The notes beneath the pieces are model-generated. The model made no database searches, was not told where the DNA came from, and saw only the letters and a program-made list of their open reading frames with translations. Source: Pseudomonas sp. CAN1 (GTDB lineage: Bacteria > Pseudomonadota > Gammaproteobacteria > Pseudomonadales > Pseudomonadaceae). Taken from it: DNA of 42,959 bases. Of this stretch, positions 25,210 to 33,591 are shown piece by piece; position 1 is the stretch's first letter, and every line of letters starts with the position of its first letter. Both the position numbers and the translations under genes were made by a program. The DNA is taken from assembly GCF_030462585.1 (NCBI RefSeq), contig NZ_JASMRU010000006.1, positions 78,342-121,300 on the forward strand. Reading direction: 5' to 3'.

Positions 25210-26715
25210 ATGTTCGAATCCGCCGAGATCGGTCATTCCATCGACAAGGAAACCTACGAGAAGGAAGTCGCGGTGTTGCGCGAGGCCCTGCTGGAGGCGC
25301 AGTACGAGCTCAAGCAGCAGGCGCGCTTCCCGGTGATCATCCTGATCAATGGCATCGAGGGCGCCGGCAAGGGCGAGACGGTGAAGCTGCTCAACGAGTG
25401 GATGGACCCGCGCCTGATCCGCGTCGAGAGCTTCCTCCTGCCCACCGACGAGGAACTCTCGCGGCCGCCGCAGTGGCGCTTCTGGCGCCGCCTGCCGCCC
25501 AAGGGCACGACCGGCATCTTCTTCGGCAACTGGTACAGCCAGATGCTCTATGCGCGGGTCACCGGCGAGATCAAGGACAGCCAGCTCGACGGCCTGATCA
25601 ACGACGCCGAGCGCTTCGAGCGGATGTATTCCGACGAAGGTGCGCTGATCTTCAAGTTCTGGTTCCACCTCTCCAAGAAGCAGCTCAAGGAGCGCCTCAA
25701 GGCGCTGGACAACGACCCCACCCGCAGCTGGCAACTGAGCGAGATCGACTGGAAGCAGAGCGAGGTCTACGACAAGTTCGTGCGCTACGGCGAGCGCGTG
25801 CTGCGCCGCACCAGCCGCGACTATGCGCCCTGGTACATCGTCGAGGGCTCCGATGAGCGCTACCGCAGCCTGACGGTCGGCCGCACCATCCTCGAAAGCC
25901 TGCAGGCCGCGCTCAAGCGCAAGGACCGCCCGACCCCGCAGCCCCATGCCGCGCCGCTGGTGGCCAGCCTGGACAACAAGGGCCTGCTGGATGCACTGGA
26001 CCTGAGCCTGTCGCTGGACAAGGACGAGTACAAGGAACAGCTGGCCAAGGAGCAGGCGCGCCTGGCCGGGCTGATGCGCGACAAGCGCTTCCGCAGCCAT
26101 TCGCTGATCGCCGTGTTCGAGGGCAACGACGCTGCCGGCAAGGGCGGGGCGATCCGCCGCGTCACCGATGCTCTGGACCCGCGCCAGTACCGCATCGTGC
26201 CGATTGCCGCGCCCACCGAGGAAGAACGCGCACAGCCCTACCTGTGGCGCTTCTGGCGGCACATCCCGGCGCGCCGGCAGTTCACCATCTTCGACCGTTC
26301 CTGGTACGGCCGCGTTCTGGTGGAGCGGGTCGAGGGCTTCGCCTCCGATGCCGACTGGCTGCGCGCCTATGCGGAGATCAACGACTTCGAGGAGCAGTTG
26401 GCGAAGTACAACATCGTGCTGGTGAAGTTCTGGTTGTCCATCGACCAGGACACCCAGCTGGAGCGCTTCAAGGAGCGCGAGTCGATTCCGTTCAAGCGCT
26501 TCAAGATCACCGAGGAAGACTGGCGCAACCGCGACAAGTGGGACCAGTACGTGGATGCGGTGGGTGACATGGTCGATCGCACCAGCACGGAGATCGCGCC
26601 GTGGACGCTGGTGGAGGCCAACGACAAGCGCTATGCGCGGGTGAAGGTGCTCAAGACCATCAACGATGCGTTGGAGGCGGCTTACGCCAGTGCCAAGAAG
26701 GGCAAGAAGGACTGA
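25210..26715 (+). CDS. pap: Polyphosphate:AMP phosphotransferase (two-domain PPK2)
   Basis: 501 residues, a tandem PPK2 protein. The C-terminal domain has an intact Walker A (FEGNDAAGKGG, 303-313) and a Walker B/lid start DRSWYGR (362-368). The N-terminal copy keeps a Walker A (NGIEGAGKGE, 47-56) but has FFGNWYSQM where DRSWYGR should be, so its catalytic Asp is lost. Known class II PPK2 proteins of this layout phosphorylate AMP to ADP with polyphosphate. AAGGAGAGG precedes ATG at 25210. Single gene, divergent from mnmC with a 109-base shared upstream region. Confidence 0.93.
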   Translation: MFESAEIGHSIDKETYEKEVAVLREALLEAQYELKQQARFPVIILINGIEGAGKGETVKLLNEWMDPRLIRVESFLLPTDEELSRPPQWRFWRRLPPKGTTGIFFGNWYSQMLYARVTGEIKDSQLDGLINDAERFERMYSDEGALIFKFWFHLSKKQLKERLKALDNDPTRSWQLSEIDWKQSEVYDKFVRYGERVLRRTSRDYAPWYIVEGSDERYRSLTVGRTILESLQAALKRKDRPTPQPHAAPLVASLDNKGLLDALDLSLSLDKDEYKEQLAKEQARLAGLMRDKRFRSHSLIAVFEGNDAAGKGGAIRRVTDALDPRQYRIVPIAAPTEEERAQPYLWRFWRHIPARRQFTIFDRSWYGRVLVERVEGFASDADWLRAYAEINDFEEQLAKYNIVLVKFWLSIDQDTQLERFKERESIPFKRFKITEEDWRNRDKWDQYVDAVGDMVDRTSTEIAPWTLVEANDKRYARVKVLKTINDALEAAYASAKKGKKD

Positions 26716-26716
26716 C

Positions 26717-26896
26717 GTTCCTCGCGAGCTCGCCCCGTGGTAGGGGCGAGCTTGCTCGCGAACCTGCCCAGCGCCGGAGCATCCTGTTTCGTAGGAGCGG
26801 ACTTTGTCCGCGATGTCTTTCGCGGCGGGCTCCTGTATTACCAGGAAGTTCTGCATTACGGCGCCATTTGTAGGAGCAGGCCCTGCCCGCGAATCG
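26717..26896. repeat. Cluster of REP-type units
   Basis: Four or so REP units in 180 bases: an inverted pair at 26717-26763 (CTCGCGAGCTCGCCCC facing GGGGCGAGCTTGCTCG), a GCGGAC-type unit at 26791-26815 and a variant GTAGGAGCAGGCCCTGCCCG at 26870-26889. Both REP sequence types of this genome occur together. This is the start of an 870-base gene-free island after pap. Confidence 0.85.
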
Positions 26897-27012
26897 TCGG
26901 CAGGGACGGCGCGTGCTCCGGCTCCAATATTTGGGATTTGCTGCCTCCACGTGGGCGTTCTGGCGCCGCTTTGGCGTACGCGCAGAGTCCGTGGTTTCGC
27001 CCCCTCGGGCGA

Positions 27013-27198
27013 CCTACTTTGGCAAACGCCCCAAAGTAGGCAAAGGTCTTGCCCCGGACATCCGGTTTTTCGCTTGGGGCGAAAAATACCCTCGTTGAAG
27101 CGAAGTCTCAGGGGCACGCCGCGAAGGGCCATCCCTGGCCCATCGCGGCTCTCGCGACATCCATGTCGCTCAACCCCTGAAACTCCGCTTCAACGAGG
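27013..27198. repeat. Nested inverted-repeat element
   Basis: CCTACTTTGG at 27013-27022 is exactly inverted at 27031-27040. Next, 25-base arms at 27090-27114 and 27174-27198 are inverted copies with two mismatches and a 59-base centre. That centre holds smaller hairpins: GGGCCA/TGGCCC near 27126-27140 and the exact GCGACAT-CC-ATGTCGC at 27153-27168. No reading frame with coding character runs through it. It looks like a dispersed intergenic element rather than a gene; similar text recurs between genes in other pseudomonads as far as I recall. Confidence 0.7.
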
Positions 27199-27249
27199 CC
27201 TCCTGAACGGGGCATTCGGCGCGTGCGGATGTTTCTCTGGAAGTCTTTC

Positions 27250-27290
<41 letters not shown>

Positions 27291-27311
27291 CGGGCGGGGC
27301 ATTGGTTCTTC

Positions 27312-27455
27312 GTAGGAGCGAGCTTGCTCGCGAACCGCAAGGCACCGCTGCCTACCCGTAGGAGCGGACCTTGTCCGCGATCAGAATTCCCACCCACATC
27401 GAAATCACGGCGGAGCACCCACGTAGGATGGTGTGGAGCGCAGCGATACCCATCG
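27312..27455. repeat. Further REP units and a GTAGGATGG-type repeat
   Basis: A GAGCTTGCTC-type unit lies at 27312-27335, a GCGGAC-type unit at 27358-27381, and GTAGGATGGTGTGGAGCGCA at 27423-27442 continues as AGCGATACCCATC, a dispersed pseudomonad intergenic repeat. With the elements at 26717-27290 these fill the island between pap and the ABC importer operon. Confidence 0.8.
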
Positions 27456-27528
27456 ATTCCGGCATGCGCAAGCGTTCGCCGAGAGCGCCGGTAAAGCGCG
27501 GTTTTGGCAAGAGTTCCACACAAAAAAA

Positions 27529-27562
27529 GCCCCCGGCTCCACAAGGAAAACCGGGGGTTCAA
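27529..27562 (-). terminator. Rho-independent terminator of the ABC importer operon
   Basis: On the minus strand AACCCCCGG and CCGGGGGCTTTTTTT form a 7-bp GC stem followed by seven T residues, 23 bases past the ATPase stop. Confidence 0.9.
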
Positions 27563-27584
27563 GGGATGAAACGTCAGAGTCGAA

Positions 27585-28727
27585 TCAGTGCGCGCCCTTG
27601 GTCAGGTCGCTCTCGTTCCACTGGTCGTACACGCAGGCATCGGCAGCGGCCCAGCGCACGCGGACTTCGCTGCCGGGAGCGAGCGGCTGGGTGTTGCCGG
27701 AGAGTTCCTTCAGCGTCAGGGTCGCGCCGCTGGCGGTGACCACGCTGCAGGTCAGGCTCTCGCCGAGGAACACCGTCTCAGCGACCTTCGCCGGGATTTC
27801 GTTCCAGCCGGCTGCCAGCGGGGTAGCAGCGGCTTGAGCGGGGCTGAGGACCTGGGCTTTTTCCGGGCGCACCATCAGCAGGATGTCCTGGCCTTCGCGC
27901 AGGTTGGCGGTCGGGCGGATGGCCAGGGCGCGGCCTTCGAATTCCGCCGCGGCGTTGCCATGGGCGCGGGCACGGAGGAAGTTGGAGTTGCCGAGGAACG
28001 AGGCCACGAAGGCATTCGGTGGGTTCTGGTAGAGGTCATAGCCGCTGCCCAGGCCGACGATCTTGCCGTGGCTGAAGATGGCGATGCGCTGGGACAGGCG
28101 CATGGCTTCTTCCTGGTCGTGGGTGACGTAGACGATGGTGATGCCCAGGCGACGGTGCAGGTGGCGAAGTTCGTCCTGCAGGTCTTCGCGCAGTTTCTTG
28201 TCCAGCGCGCCGAGGGGTTCGTCCATCAGCAGGATGCGTGGTTCGTAGACCAGCGCGCGGGCGATGGCCACGCGTTGCTGCTGGCCGCCGGAGAGTTGCG
28301 CCGGCCGGCGGTGGGCGAACTTGTCCAGCTGCACCAGCTTGAGCATGGCGTCGACGCGGCGGTCGCGCTCGGCGCCCTTCTGCTTGCGGATGTCCAGCGG
28401 GAAACCGATGTTGTCGCGCACCGACAGGTGCGGGAACAGCGAGTAGCGCTGGAACACCATGCCGATGTCGCGCTTGTGCGGCGGCACGTTCACCAGCGAC
28501 TGGCCCTGGACCAGGATTTCGCCGCTGCTGGGCGTCTCGAAGCCGGCCAGCATCGACAGCGTGGTGCTCTTGCCCGAGCCGCTGGAGCCGAGGAAGGTGA
28601 GGAACTCGCCGTCCTGGATGTCGAGGGAGATGTTGTCCACGGCGGTGAAGTCGCCATAGAACTTGTTCAGGTTGCGCAGGCTGACCAGGGTCTGCTGCTC
28701 GCGGGATTCTTGGATCACGGCACTCAT
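27585..28727 (-). CDS. ABC importer ATPase (PotA-type)
   Basis: 380 residues. Walker A GSSGSGKST about residue 48, Q-loop VFQRYSLFPHLS, signature LSGGQQQR, Walker B ILLMDEPLGALD, and switch histidine YVTHDQEEA are all intact. A C-terminal TOBE-type region follows (about 245-380, with LLMVRPEKAQVL). This is the class of ATPase that drives spermidine/putrescine and related importers, energising the two permeases encoded just upstream. It is the last gene of the four-gene operon (binding protein, two permeases, ATPase). ATG at 28725-28727 follows GAGGTAAATGCC. Substrate is not shown by the ATPase; see the binding protein. Confidence 0.93.
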   Translation of the reverse strand: MSAVIQESREQQTLVSLRNLNKFYGDFTAVDNISLDIQDGEFLTFLGSSGSGKSTTLSMLAGFETPSSGEILVQGQSLVNVPPHKRDIGMVFQRYSLFPHLSVRDNIGFPLDIRKQKGAERDRRVDAMLKLVQLDKFAHRRPAQLSGGQQQRVAIARALVYEPRILLMDEPLGALDKKLREDLQDELRHLHRRLGITIVYVTHDQEEAMRLSQRIAIFSHGKIVGLGSGYDLYQNPPNAFVASFLGNSNFLRARAHGNAAAEFEGRALAIRPTANLREGQDILLMVRPEKAQVLSPAQAAATPLAAGWNEIPAKVAETVFLGESLTCSVVTASGATLTLKELSGNTQPLAPGSEVRVRWAAADACVYDQWNESDLTKGAH

Positions 28728-28744
28728 GGCATTTACCTCGGCGC

Positions 28745-29554
28745 TCAGGCGCGGATTTCGTTGCGCCGGCGCAGGGCGGCGGCGATCACCATCACCAGTA
28801 CCGACAGGCCGATCAGCAGCGTCGATGCGACGGCGATCACCGGAGTCAGGTCCTGGCGCAGGGTGGTCCACATTTTCACGGGCAGGGTCTGCAGGGTCGG
28901 GCTGGCCATCATCACGCTCAGCACTACTTCATCCCAGGAGACCAGGAAGGCGAACAGCGCGCCGGCGACCATGCCGGGGCGGATCGCCGGGAAGGTCACC
29001 TTCATCACCGCCTGCAGGCGCGACGCTCCGCAGATCACCGCGGCGTCCTCGATGGACTGGTCGAACAGCTTCAGCGAGTTGATGATCGAGATGATGGTGA
29101 ACGGCAGCGCGACTATCACGTGGCTGACCACGAAGGAGAACAGCGTGCCGGTGTAGCCGAGCTTGAGGAACAGCGCGTAGACCGCCACCGCGATGATCAC
29201 CAGCGGCACGATCATCGGCAGGGTGAACAACCCGTAGAGCAGCTCGCGGCCGGGGAACTTGCCGCGCACCAGGGCGAACGCGGTAGGCAGGCCCAGGGCG
29301 ACCGAGCAGATCGTGGTGAGGATCGCCACTTTCAGGCTGGCCAGCGCCGCGCTCATCCATTCGGGGTTGGAGAAGAACTGGCCGTACCACTTCAGCGTCC
29401 AGCCCGGCGGCGGGAACACCAGCCACTGCGAGGAGCCGAACGACAGCAGGACGATGAACACGATGGGCAGCAGCAGGAAGGCCGCGATGGTGCCGGTCGT
29501 GAGGTAGAGGCCGACGCGCATGCGCCGGCTCATGGCATTGGGTGAGAGCAGCAT
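28745..29554 (-). CDS. ABC importer permease (PotC-type)
   Basis: 269 residues with six membrane helices and the cytoplasmic EAA loop, here EDAAVICGASRLQAVMKVTFPAIRPG with the invariant glycine near the middle. It is the second transmembrane subunit of the importer, partner of the gene just upstream (stop three bases before this start). GAGGTAAGCC precedes ATG at 29552-29554. Six helices of the PotB/PotC type indicate an import system. Confidence 0.92.
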   Translation of the reverse strand: MLLSPNAMSRRMRVGLYLTTGTIAAFLLLPIVFIVLLSFGSSQWLVFPPPGWTLKWYGQFFSNPEWMSAALASLKVAILTTICSVALGLPTAFALVRGKFPGRELLYGLFTLPMIVPLVIIAVAVYALFLKLGYTGTLFSFVVSHVIVALPFTIISIINSLKLFDQSIEDAAVICGASRLQAVMKVTFPAIRPGMVAGALFAFLVSWDEVVLSVMMASPTLQTLPVKMWTTLRQDLTPVIAVASTLLIGLSVLVMVIAAALRRRNEIRA

Positions 29555-29557
29555 GGC

Positions 29558-30490
29558 TTACCTCGCGCTACTGGAAGCTACCGGGGATTCCGGCTGCAGC
29601 TTCAGGTAGAGGTAGAACAGCACCAGGGTGATGGCGATCAGCAGCGCAGCGGCGGCGCTGGCCAGGCCCCAGTTGAGGAAGGATTGCACCTGCTGGACGA
29701 TGAACTCCGGCAGCATCATGTTCTGCGCCCCGCCCAGCAGAGCCGGGGTGACGTAGTAGCCCAGGGACATGACGAAGACCATCAGGCCGCCGGAGAACAG
29801 GCCCGGCCGGCACAGCGGGATGAACACCCGGAAGAAGTTGGTCCAGGGGCTGGCGCCGCAGATCGAGCCGGCCTGCAGCACCATCGGGTCGATGGCGGCC
29901 ATGGTCGCCTGTAACGGCAGCACGATGAACGGAATCATGATGTAGCTCATGCCGATCACCACGCCGGTGAGGTTGTGCACCATCTCCAGCGGCTGGTCGA
30001 TGATGCCCAGCGCCATCAGGGTCTTGTTGATCACCCCCGAGGCCTGCAGCAGCACCAGCCAGGAGTAGGTGCGCGCCAGCAGGCTGGTCCACATCGACAG
30101 CAGCACGATGTTCAGCAGCATGCGGCCCCAGCCACGCGGCACCAGGGTGATCGCCCAGGCCAGCGGGAAGCCCAGCAGCAGGCTGATCACGGTGACCAGC
30201 GCGCCCACCGCGAAGGTGTTGAACAGCACCCGCGAGTACGCCGAGTTGGCGAACAGCTGGGCGTAGTTCTCGAAGCCCGGCGTCGGCTCCAGCACGCCGC
30301 GCAGCAGCAGGCCAATCAGCGGCGCGAGGAAGAACAGAGAGAGGAACAGCAGCGCCGGCAGCAGGTTGCGGAAACCGCGCCAGCGGTGGGTGAGCACTTC
30401 ATCCTGTCGCATGGGTTCTGCCTTCGGGGCCGGCGTGCCGGCGGCGCGGGATGCGCCTCCGGTTGCCTGGCCCGGCTGCATCACAGCCAT
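29558..30490 (-). CDS. ABC importer permease (PotB-type)
   Basis: 310 residues; a hydrophilic 45-residue N-terminus, then six membrane helices and the EAA-type loop (QAGSICGASPWTNFFRVFIPLCRPG). Partner of the PotC-type permease. The ATG at 30488-30490 lies just beyond the binding-protein stop; a second ATG three codons later is equally possible. Longer in-frame starts would run into the preceding gene. Confidence 0.9.
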   Translation of the reverse strand: MAVMQPGQATGGASRAAGTPAPKAEPMRQDEVLTHRWRGFRNLLPALLFLSLFFLAPLIGLLLRGVLEPTPGFENYAQLFANSAYSRVLFNTFAVGALVTVISLLLGFPLAWAITLVPRGWGRMLLNIVLLSMWTSLLARTYSWLVLLQASGVINKTLMALGIIDQPLEMVHNLTGVVIGMSYIMIPFIVLPLQATMAAIDPMVLQAGSICGASPWTNFFRVFIPLCRPGLFSGGLMVFVMSLGYYVTPALLGGAQNMMLPEFIVQQVQSFLNWGLASAAAALLIAITLVLFYLYLKLQPESPVASSSAR

Positions 30491-30492
30491 TT

Positions 30493-31518
30493 TCACTTGA
30501 CCAGCCATTCGTTCCACCGTGCGGCGATCGCCGGGCCGTTCTTCGCCCAGTAGGCGTAGTCGAGGGTGATCTGCTCCGGCGCGTAGGCGGTGGGCAGGTT
30601 AGGCGCGAGGTCGCCCTTGAGCTGGCTGACGCTGTCCAGGTTCACCGGGGCGTAGGCGGTCAGGTTGGCGAAGTCGGCCTGGCCCTTGGCGCTGCTGGAG
30701 TTGGCCAGGAACTTCATCGCCGCATCCTTGTTCTTGGCGCCCTTGGGCACCACGAGGAAATCGGCCATGACCAGGTTCTGCTTCCAGCTCACGCCGACAG
30801 GAGCGCCGTCCTGTTGCAGGGCGTAGATGCGGCCGTTCCAGAACTGGCCGAGGGTCGCTTCGCCGGAGGCCAGCAGTTGCTGCGACTGCGCGCCGCCGCC
30901 CCACCAGACGATGTCCTTCTTGATGGTGTCGAGCTTCTTGAAGGCGCGGTCCAGGTCCAGCGGGTAGAGCTTGTCCTTGGCGACGCCGTCGGCCAGCAGG
31001 GCCAGTTCCAGCACGCCGGGGCTCGGCCATTTGTACAGCGCGCGCTTGCCCGGGTAGTTGGCGGTGTCGAACAGCGCCGACCAGTCCTGCGGCTGCTTGC
31101 CGCCGACCTTGCCCTGGTTGTAGCCGAGCACGAAGGAGAAGTAGAAGGAGCCGACGCCGTGGTCGGAGACGAAGCGCGGATCGATGCGGTCGCGCTTGAT
31201 GGTGTTGAAGTCCAGCGGTTCCAGCAGGCCCTCGGCGGCGGCGCGCAGGGCGAAGTCGGCCTCGACGTCGACCACGTCCCACTGGACGTTGCCGCTCTCC
31301 ACCATGGCCTTGAGCTTGCCGTAGTCGGTGGGGCCGTCCTGAACCACGGCGATGCCGGTGGACTGGGTGAAGGGTTCGGCCCAGGCCTGCTTCTGCGCAT
31401 CCTGGGTGGTGCCACCCCAGCTGACGAAGCTGAGGCTGTCGGCGCCGAAGGCAGCGGTGCCGGTTGCGCCCAGTACTGCAGCGGCCAGGACCGCGATCGC
31501 ACGTTTCTTAAACACCAT
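30493..31518 (-). CDS. Periplasmic binding protein of the ABC importer (PotD/PotF-like)
   Basis: 341 residues. Signal peptide MVFKKRAIAVLAAAVLGATG-TAAFGA. The mature part begins DSLSFVSWGGTTQDAQKQAW, the way extracellular solute-binding proteins of the polyamine/iron-type cluster begin, and has QWDVVDVEADFA and DIVWWGGGAQSQQLLASGE. Ligand is uncertain: the acidic residues that hold polyamines in PotD cannot be checked by eye. The start at 31516-31518 is taken because GAGGG lies four bases upstream; an upstream ATG at 31533 has none. First gene of the operon, 138 bases after a copy of the shared 15-bp box. Confidence 0.88.
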   Translation of the reverse strand: MVFKKRAIAVLAAAVLGATGTAAFGADSLSFVSWGGTTQDAQKQAWAEPFTQSTGIAVVQDGPTDYGKLKAMVESGNVQWDVVDVEADFALRAAAEGLLEPLDFNTIKRDRIDPRFVSDHGVGSFYFSFVLGYNQGKVGGKQPQDWSALFDTANYPGKRALYKWPSPGVLELALLADGVAKDKLYPLDLDRAFKKLDTIKKDIVWWGGGAQSQQLLASGEATLGQFWNGRIYALQQDGAPVGVSWKQNLVMADFLVVPKGAKNKDAAMKFLANSSSAKGQADFANLTAYAPVNLDSVSQLKGDLAPNLPTAYAPEQITLDYAYWAKNGPAIAARWNEWLVK

Positions 31519-31655
31519 CTTGCTTGCCCTCATTGTTGTGATTGTTCACGGCGGTCTTCGTGGATCGCCTGTCTGGAGCAGGTGGCCGTAGCGTCTTGTG
31601 GTCAGCGGCGGTTGGCACGCTGACGGGCAGAAAATGTAAGGCCTACGGAATGTCA

Positions 31656-31670
31656 TATTATGGTATTCCA
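31656..31670 (-). promoter_or_regulatory. Shared box A, upstream of the ABC importer operon
   Basis: On the minus strand this reads TGGAATACCATAATA, one base different from the identical boxes B and C. It lies about 138 bases before the binding-protein start and in the same orientation as the operon. CATAAT inside it could serve as a -10 element, so the box may be an operator laid over the promoter. Confidence 0.7.
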
Positions 31671-31804
31671 AACTTTCCGCAAGTCCTCGGCGACACCGGC
31701 CATCGTGGCGGTGAAGCCTGGGTGGAAACCCCGTCGTTCCTCGTGTTGCTCAGGTTATTGATTGAAAAGGAAATCTTTTCTCACACTCGCCGCGCTGAAA
31801 ATTT

Positions 31805-31819
31805 CTGGCGAAACGCCAG
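31805..31819 (-). terminator. Weak hairpin terminator after the RibBX gene
   Basis: CTGGCG-AAA-CGCCAG forms a 6-bp stem; on the minus strand it is followed by AAATTTTC. It lies 21 bases past the ribBX stop. Confidence 0.45.
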
Positions 31820-31840
31820 CACGGCGAGCGGACGAACGGA

Positions 31841-32950
31841 TCAGCCTTCGAAGGGCAGCGTCTCGACCACTTCCAGGTCGTAGCCGGTGAGGCCGGCGTA
31901 CTTCAGCGGCGCACCCAGGTGGCGGATCTTGCCGACGCCGATGTCCTGCAGGATCTGCGCGCCGGTACCGACTTCCGAATAGATGCGCGACTGCGAGCGG
32001 GTGAACTGCCGCGGCGCCTGGGTCAACTGCGGCACACGGGCCAGCAGCGCCTGGGACGACTCGTTGTTGGCCAGCACCACGACCACGCCCTGGCCGACTT
32101 CGGCGACCTTCTGCAGGGCGGCCCAGAGCGTCCAGTTCTTCGGCCCGGTGTACTCGGCGCCGACCAGGTCGCGCAGCGGGTCGATCACGTGCACGCGCAC
32201 CAGGGTTGGCTCGTCGCGCTTGATGTCGCCCATGACCATGGCCATGTGCACGCCGCCTTCGATGCGGTCCTCGTAGGTGACCAGGCGGAAGGTGCCGTGC
32301 ACGGTGGGCAGCTCGCTCTCGCCGATGCGCGCGACGGTGTGCTCGTTGCTCAGGCGGTAGTGGATCAGGTCGGCGATGGTGCCGATGCGTATGCCGTGGC
32401 GCTTGGCGAAGGCTTCCAGCTCCGGGCGACGGGCCATGCTGCCGTCGTCGTTCATCACCTCGACGATCACCGAGGCCGGGGTCAGCCCGGCCAGGCGCGC
32501 GAGGTCGCAGCCCGCCTCGGTGTGGCCGGCGCGGGTGAGCACGCCGCCTTCGCGGGCGCGCAGGGGGAAGATGTGGCCCGGCTGCACCAGGTCCTCGGCG
32601 CGGGCGTCCGCCGCCACGGCGGTGAGCACGGTGTGCGAACGGTCGGCGGCGGAGATGCCGGTGGAGACGCCGGTAGCTGCCTCGATGGACACGGTGAAGG
32701 CGGTGGAATAGGCGCTGCCGTTGGCCGGCACCATCTGCTCCAGACCGAGGCGGGCGCAGTGCTCGTCGGTCAGCGTCAGGCAGATCAGCCCGCGCGCCTC
32801 GCGCGCCATGAAGTTGATCGCGGCCGGCGTGCAGCGCTCGGCGGCGAGCAGCAGGTCGCCTTCGTTCTCGCGGTCTTCGTCGTCGACCAGGAGCACCATC
32901 TTGCCCTGGCGGTAGTCTTCGATGATGTCTTCGATGCGGTCGAACGGCAT
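31841..32950 (-). CDS. 3,4-dihydroxy-2-butanone 4-phosphate synthase with inactive GTP cyclohydrolase II-like half (RibBX type)
   Basis: 369 residues. The N-terminal half is an intact Rib[11 protein letters not shown] (23-32) with the catalytic acids, and [15 protein letters not shown] (141-155). It turns ribulose 5-phosphate into the four-carbon riboflavin precursor. The C-terminal half follows the GTP cyclohydrolase II fold but has [10 protein letters not shown] (252-261) where the enzyme has RVHSECLTGD, and TGPKN where RCDCG holds the other two cysteines; all three zinc ligands are gone. Such RibBX paralogues are known. No FMN riboswitch is visible upstream, unlike the usual ribB leader. 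AGGTAA precedes ATG; box B is 36 bases upstream. It probably supplies extra flavin for the monooxygenase. Confidence 0.9.
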   Translation of the reverse strand: MPFDRIEDIIEDYRQGKMVLLVDDEDRENEGDLLLAAERCTPAAINFMAREARGLICLTLTDEHCARLGLEQMVPANGSAYSTAFTVSIEAATGVSTGISAADRSHTVLTAVAADARAEDLVQPGHIFPLRAREGGVLTRAGHTEAGCDLARLAGLTPASVIVEVMNDDGSMARRPELEAFAKRHGIRIGTIADLIHYRLSNEHTVARIGESELPTVHGTFRLVTYEDRIEGGVHMAMVMGDIKRDEPTLVRVHVIDPLRDLVGAEYTGPKNWTLWAALQKVAEVGQGVVVVLANNESSQALLARVPQLTQAPRQFTRSQSRIYSEVGTGAQILQDIGVGKIRHLGAPLKYAGLTGYDLEVVETLPFEG

Positions 32951-32986
32951 GGTGCGTTACCTGGCTGGATCATGGGAGGAAAATTC

Positions 32987-33001
32987 TGGTATACCATAAT
33001 A
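32987..33001. promoter_or_regulatory. Shared box B, between ribBX and DUF1330 genes
   Basis: TGGTATACCATAATA, containing the perfect decamer palindrome TGGTATACCA. It sits in a 106-base divergent spacer, 36 bases from the ribBX start and 55 from the DUF1330 start. On both strands a -10-like hexamer (CATAAT or TATTAT) overlaps it. Confidence 0.75.
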
Positions 33002-33056
33002 CCTATATTGTCCAAAACAGCATCCCGCTCTGGAAACCCTGACAGTAGAGGTCAGC

Positions 33057-33350
33057 ATGAAGGCTTACTGGATCGCCCACGTCGACATTACCGATCCCGA
33101 GCAGTACGGCGAATACACCCGCCGCGCCCCGGCAGCGTTCGCCAGGTACGGCGGCAAGTTCCTCGCCCGCGGCGGCCGTTCCGAGGCACTGGAAGGCCGG
33201 CCCACTCCCCAGCGTAGCGTGGTGATCGAATTCGATTCTTACGAGCAGGCCGTGGCCTGCTACCGCTCGGCGGAATACCAGGACGCCTGCGCCCACCGCC
33301 AGGGCGTGGCGAAGGCGGATATCGTCATCGTCGAGGGTTTCGAGGGCTGA
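33057..33350 (+). CDS. DUF1330 protein of the flavin-monooxygenase module
   Basis: 97 residues; MKAYWIAHVDITDPEQYGEYTRRAPAAFARYGGKFLARGG and the ending YRSAEYQDACAHRQGVAKADIVIVEG are the DUF1330 pattern, a dimeric alpha-beta-barrel fold. Relatives of this fold act as small monooxygenases, isomerases or lactone-handling enzymes, so a step on the oxidised product is possible; that is inference. AGAGGTC precedes ATG at 33057. It is divergent from ribBX and shares box B. Confidence 0.88.
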   Translation: MKAYWIAHVDITDPEQYGEYTRRAPAAFARYGGKFLARGGRSEALEGRPTPQRSVVIEFDSYEQAVACYRSAEYQDACAHRQGVAKADIVIVEGFEG

Positions 33351-33547
33351 CTGAGCGGCTCCCTGTGGGAGCGGGCATGGCACGTTCCTGCGGTCGGAGC
33401 TTTGCCGGCCTCAGAGCAATGGGCGGTGTGGTGAAGCGAAACCCTGCCTGTCCTGAGCGCGCCGCATGGCCGGCCGCGGATTGATTCATGGCCGATCCTC
33501 GCAGTGGAGGAATCGACTGTCGCAGGCACCGCCCGGTGCTGCATAAA

Positions 33548-33578
33548 CACAAAGGGCGCCCGAAGGCGCCCTTTGTGG
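33548..33578. terminator. Hairpin terminator between DUF1330 and monooxygenase genes
   Basis: CACAAAGGGCGCC-CGAA-GGCGCCCTTTGTG is a perfect 13-bp stem 14 bases past the monooxygenase stop. The T content comes from its own A/T base pairs, so it may act from both sides of these convergent genes. Confidence 0.75.
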
Positions 33579-33591
33579 CCAGCAGTGGCGA

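Noticed and set aside
27588-29156. 522-residue frame antisense to the ABC ATPase and permease genes
   Set aside because: Both genes below it have all family motifs; the antisense frame is a by-product of high GC at third positions.
30493-31518. Firm call as a spermidine/putrescine-binding protein
   Set aside because: Only the general family is visible; the linkage to a monooxygenase, RibBX and a chemoreceptor argues for another ligand.
31841-32950. Full bifunctional RibBA
   Set aside because: The three zinc-binding cysteines of GTP cyclohydrolase II are absent, so the second activity is not claimed.
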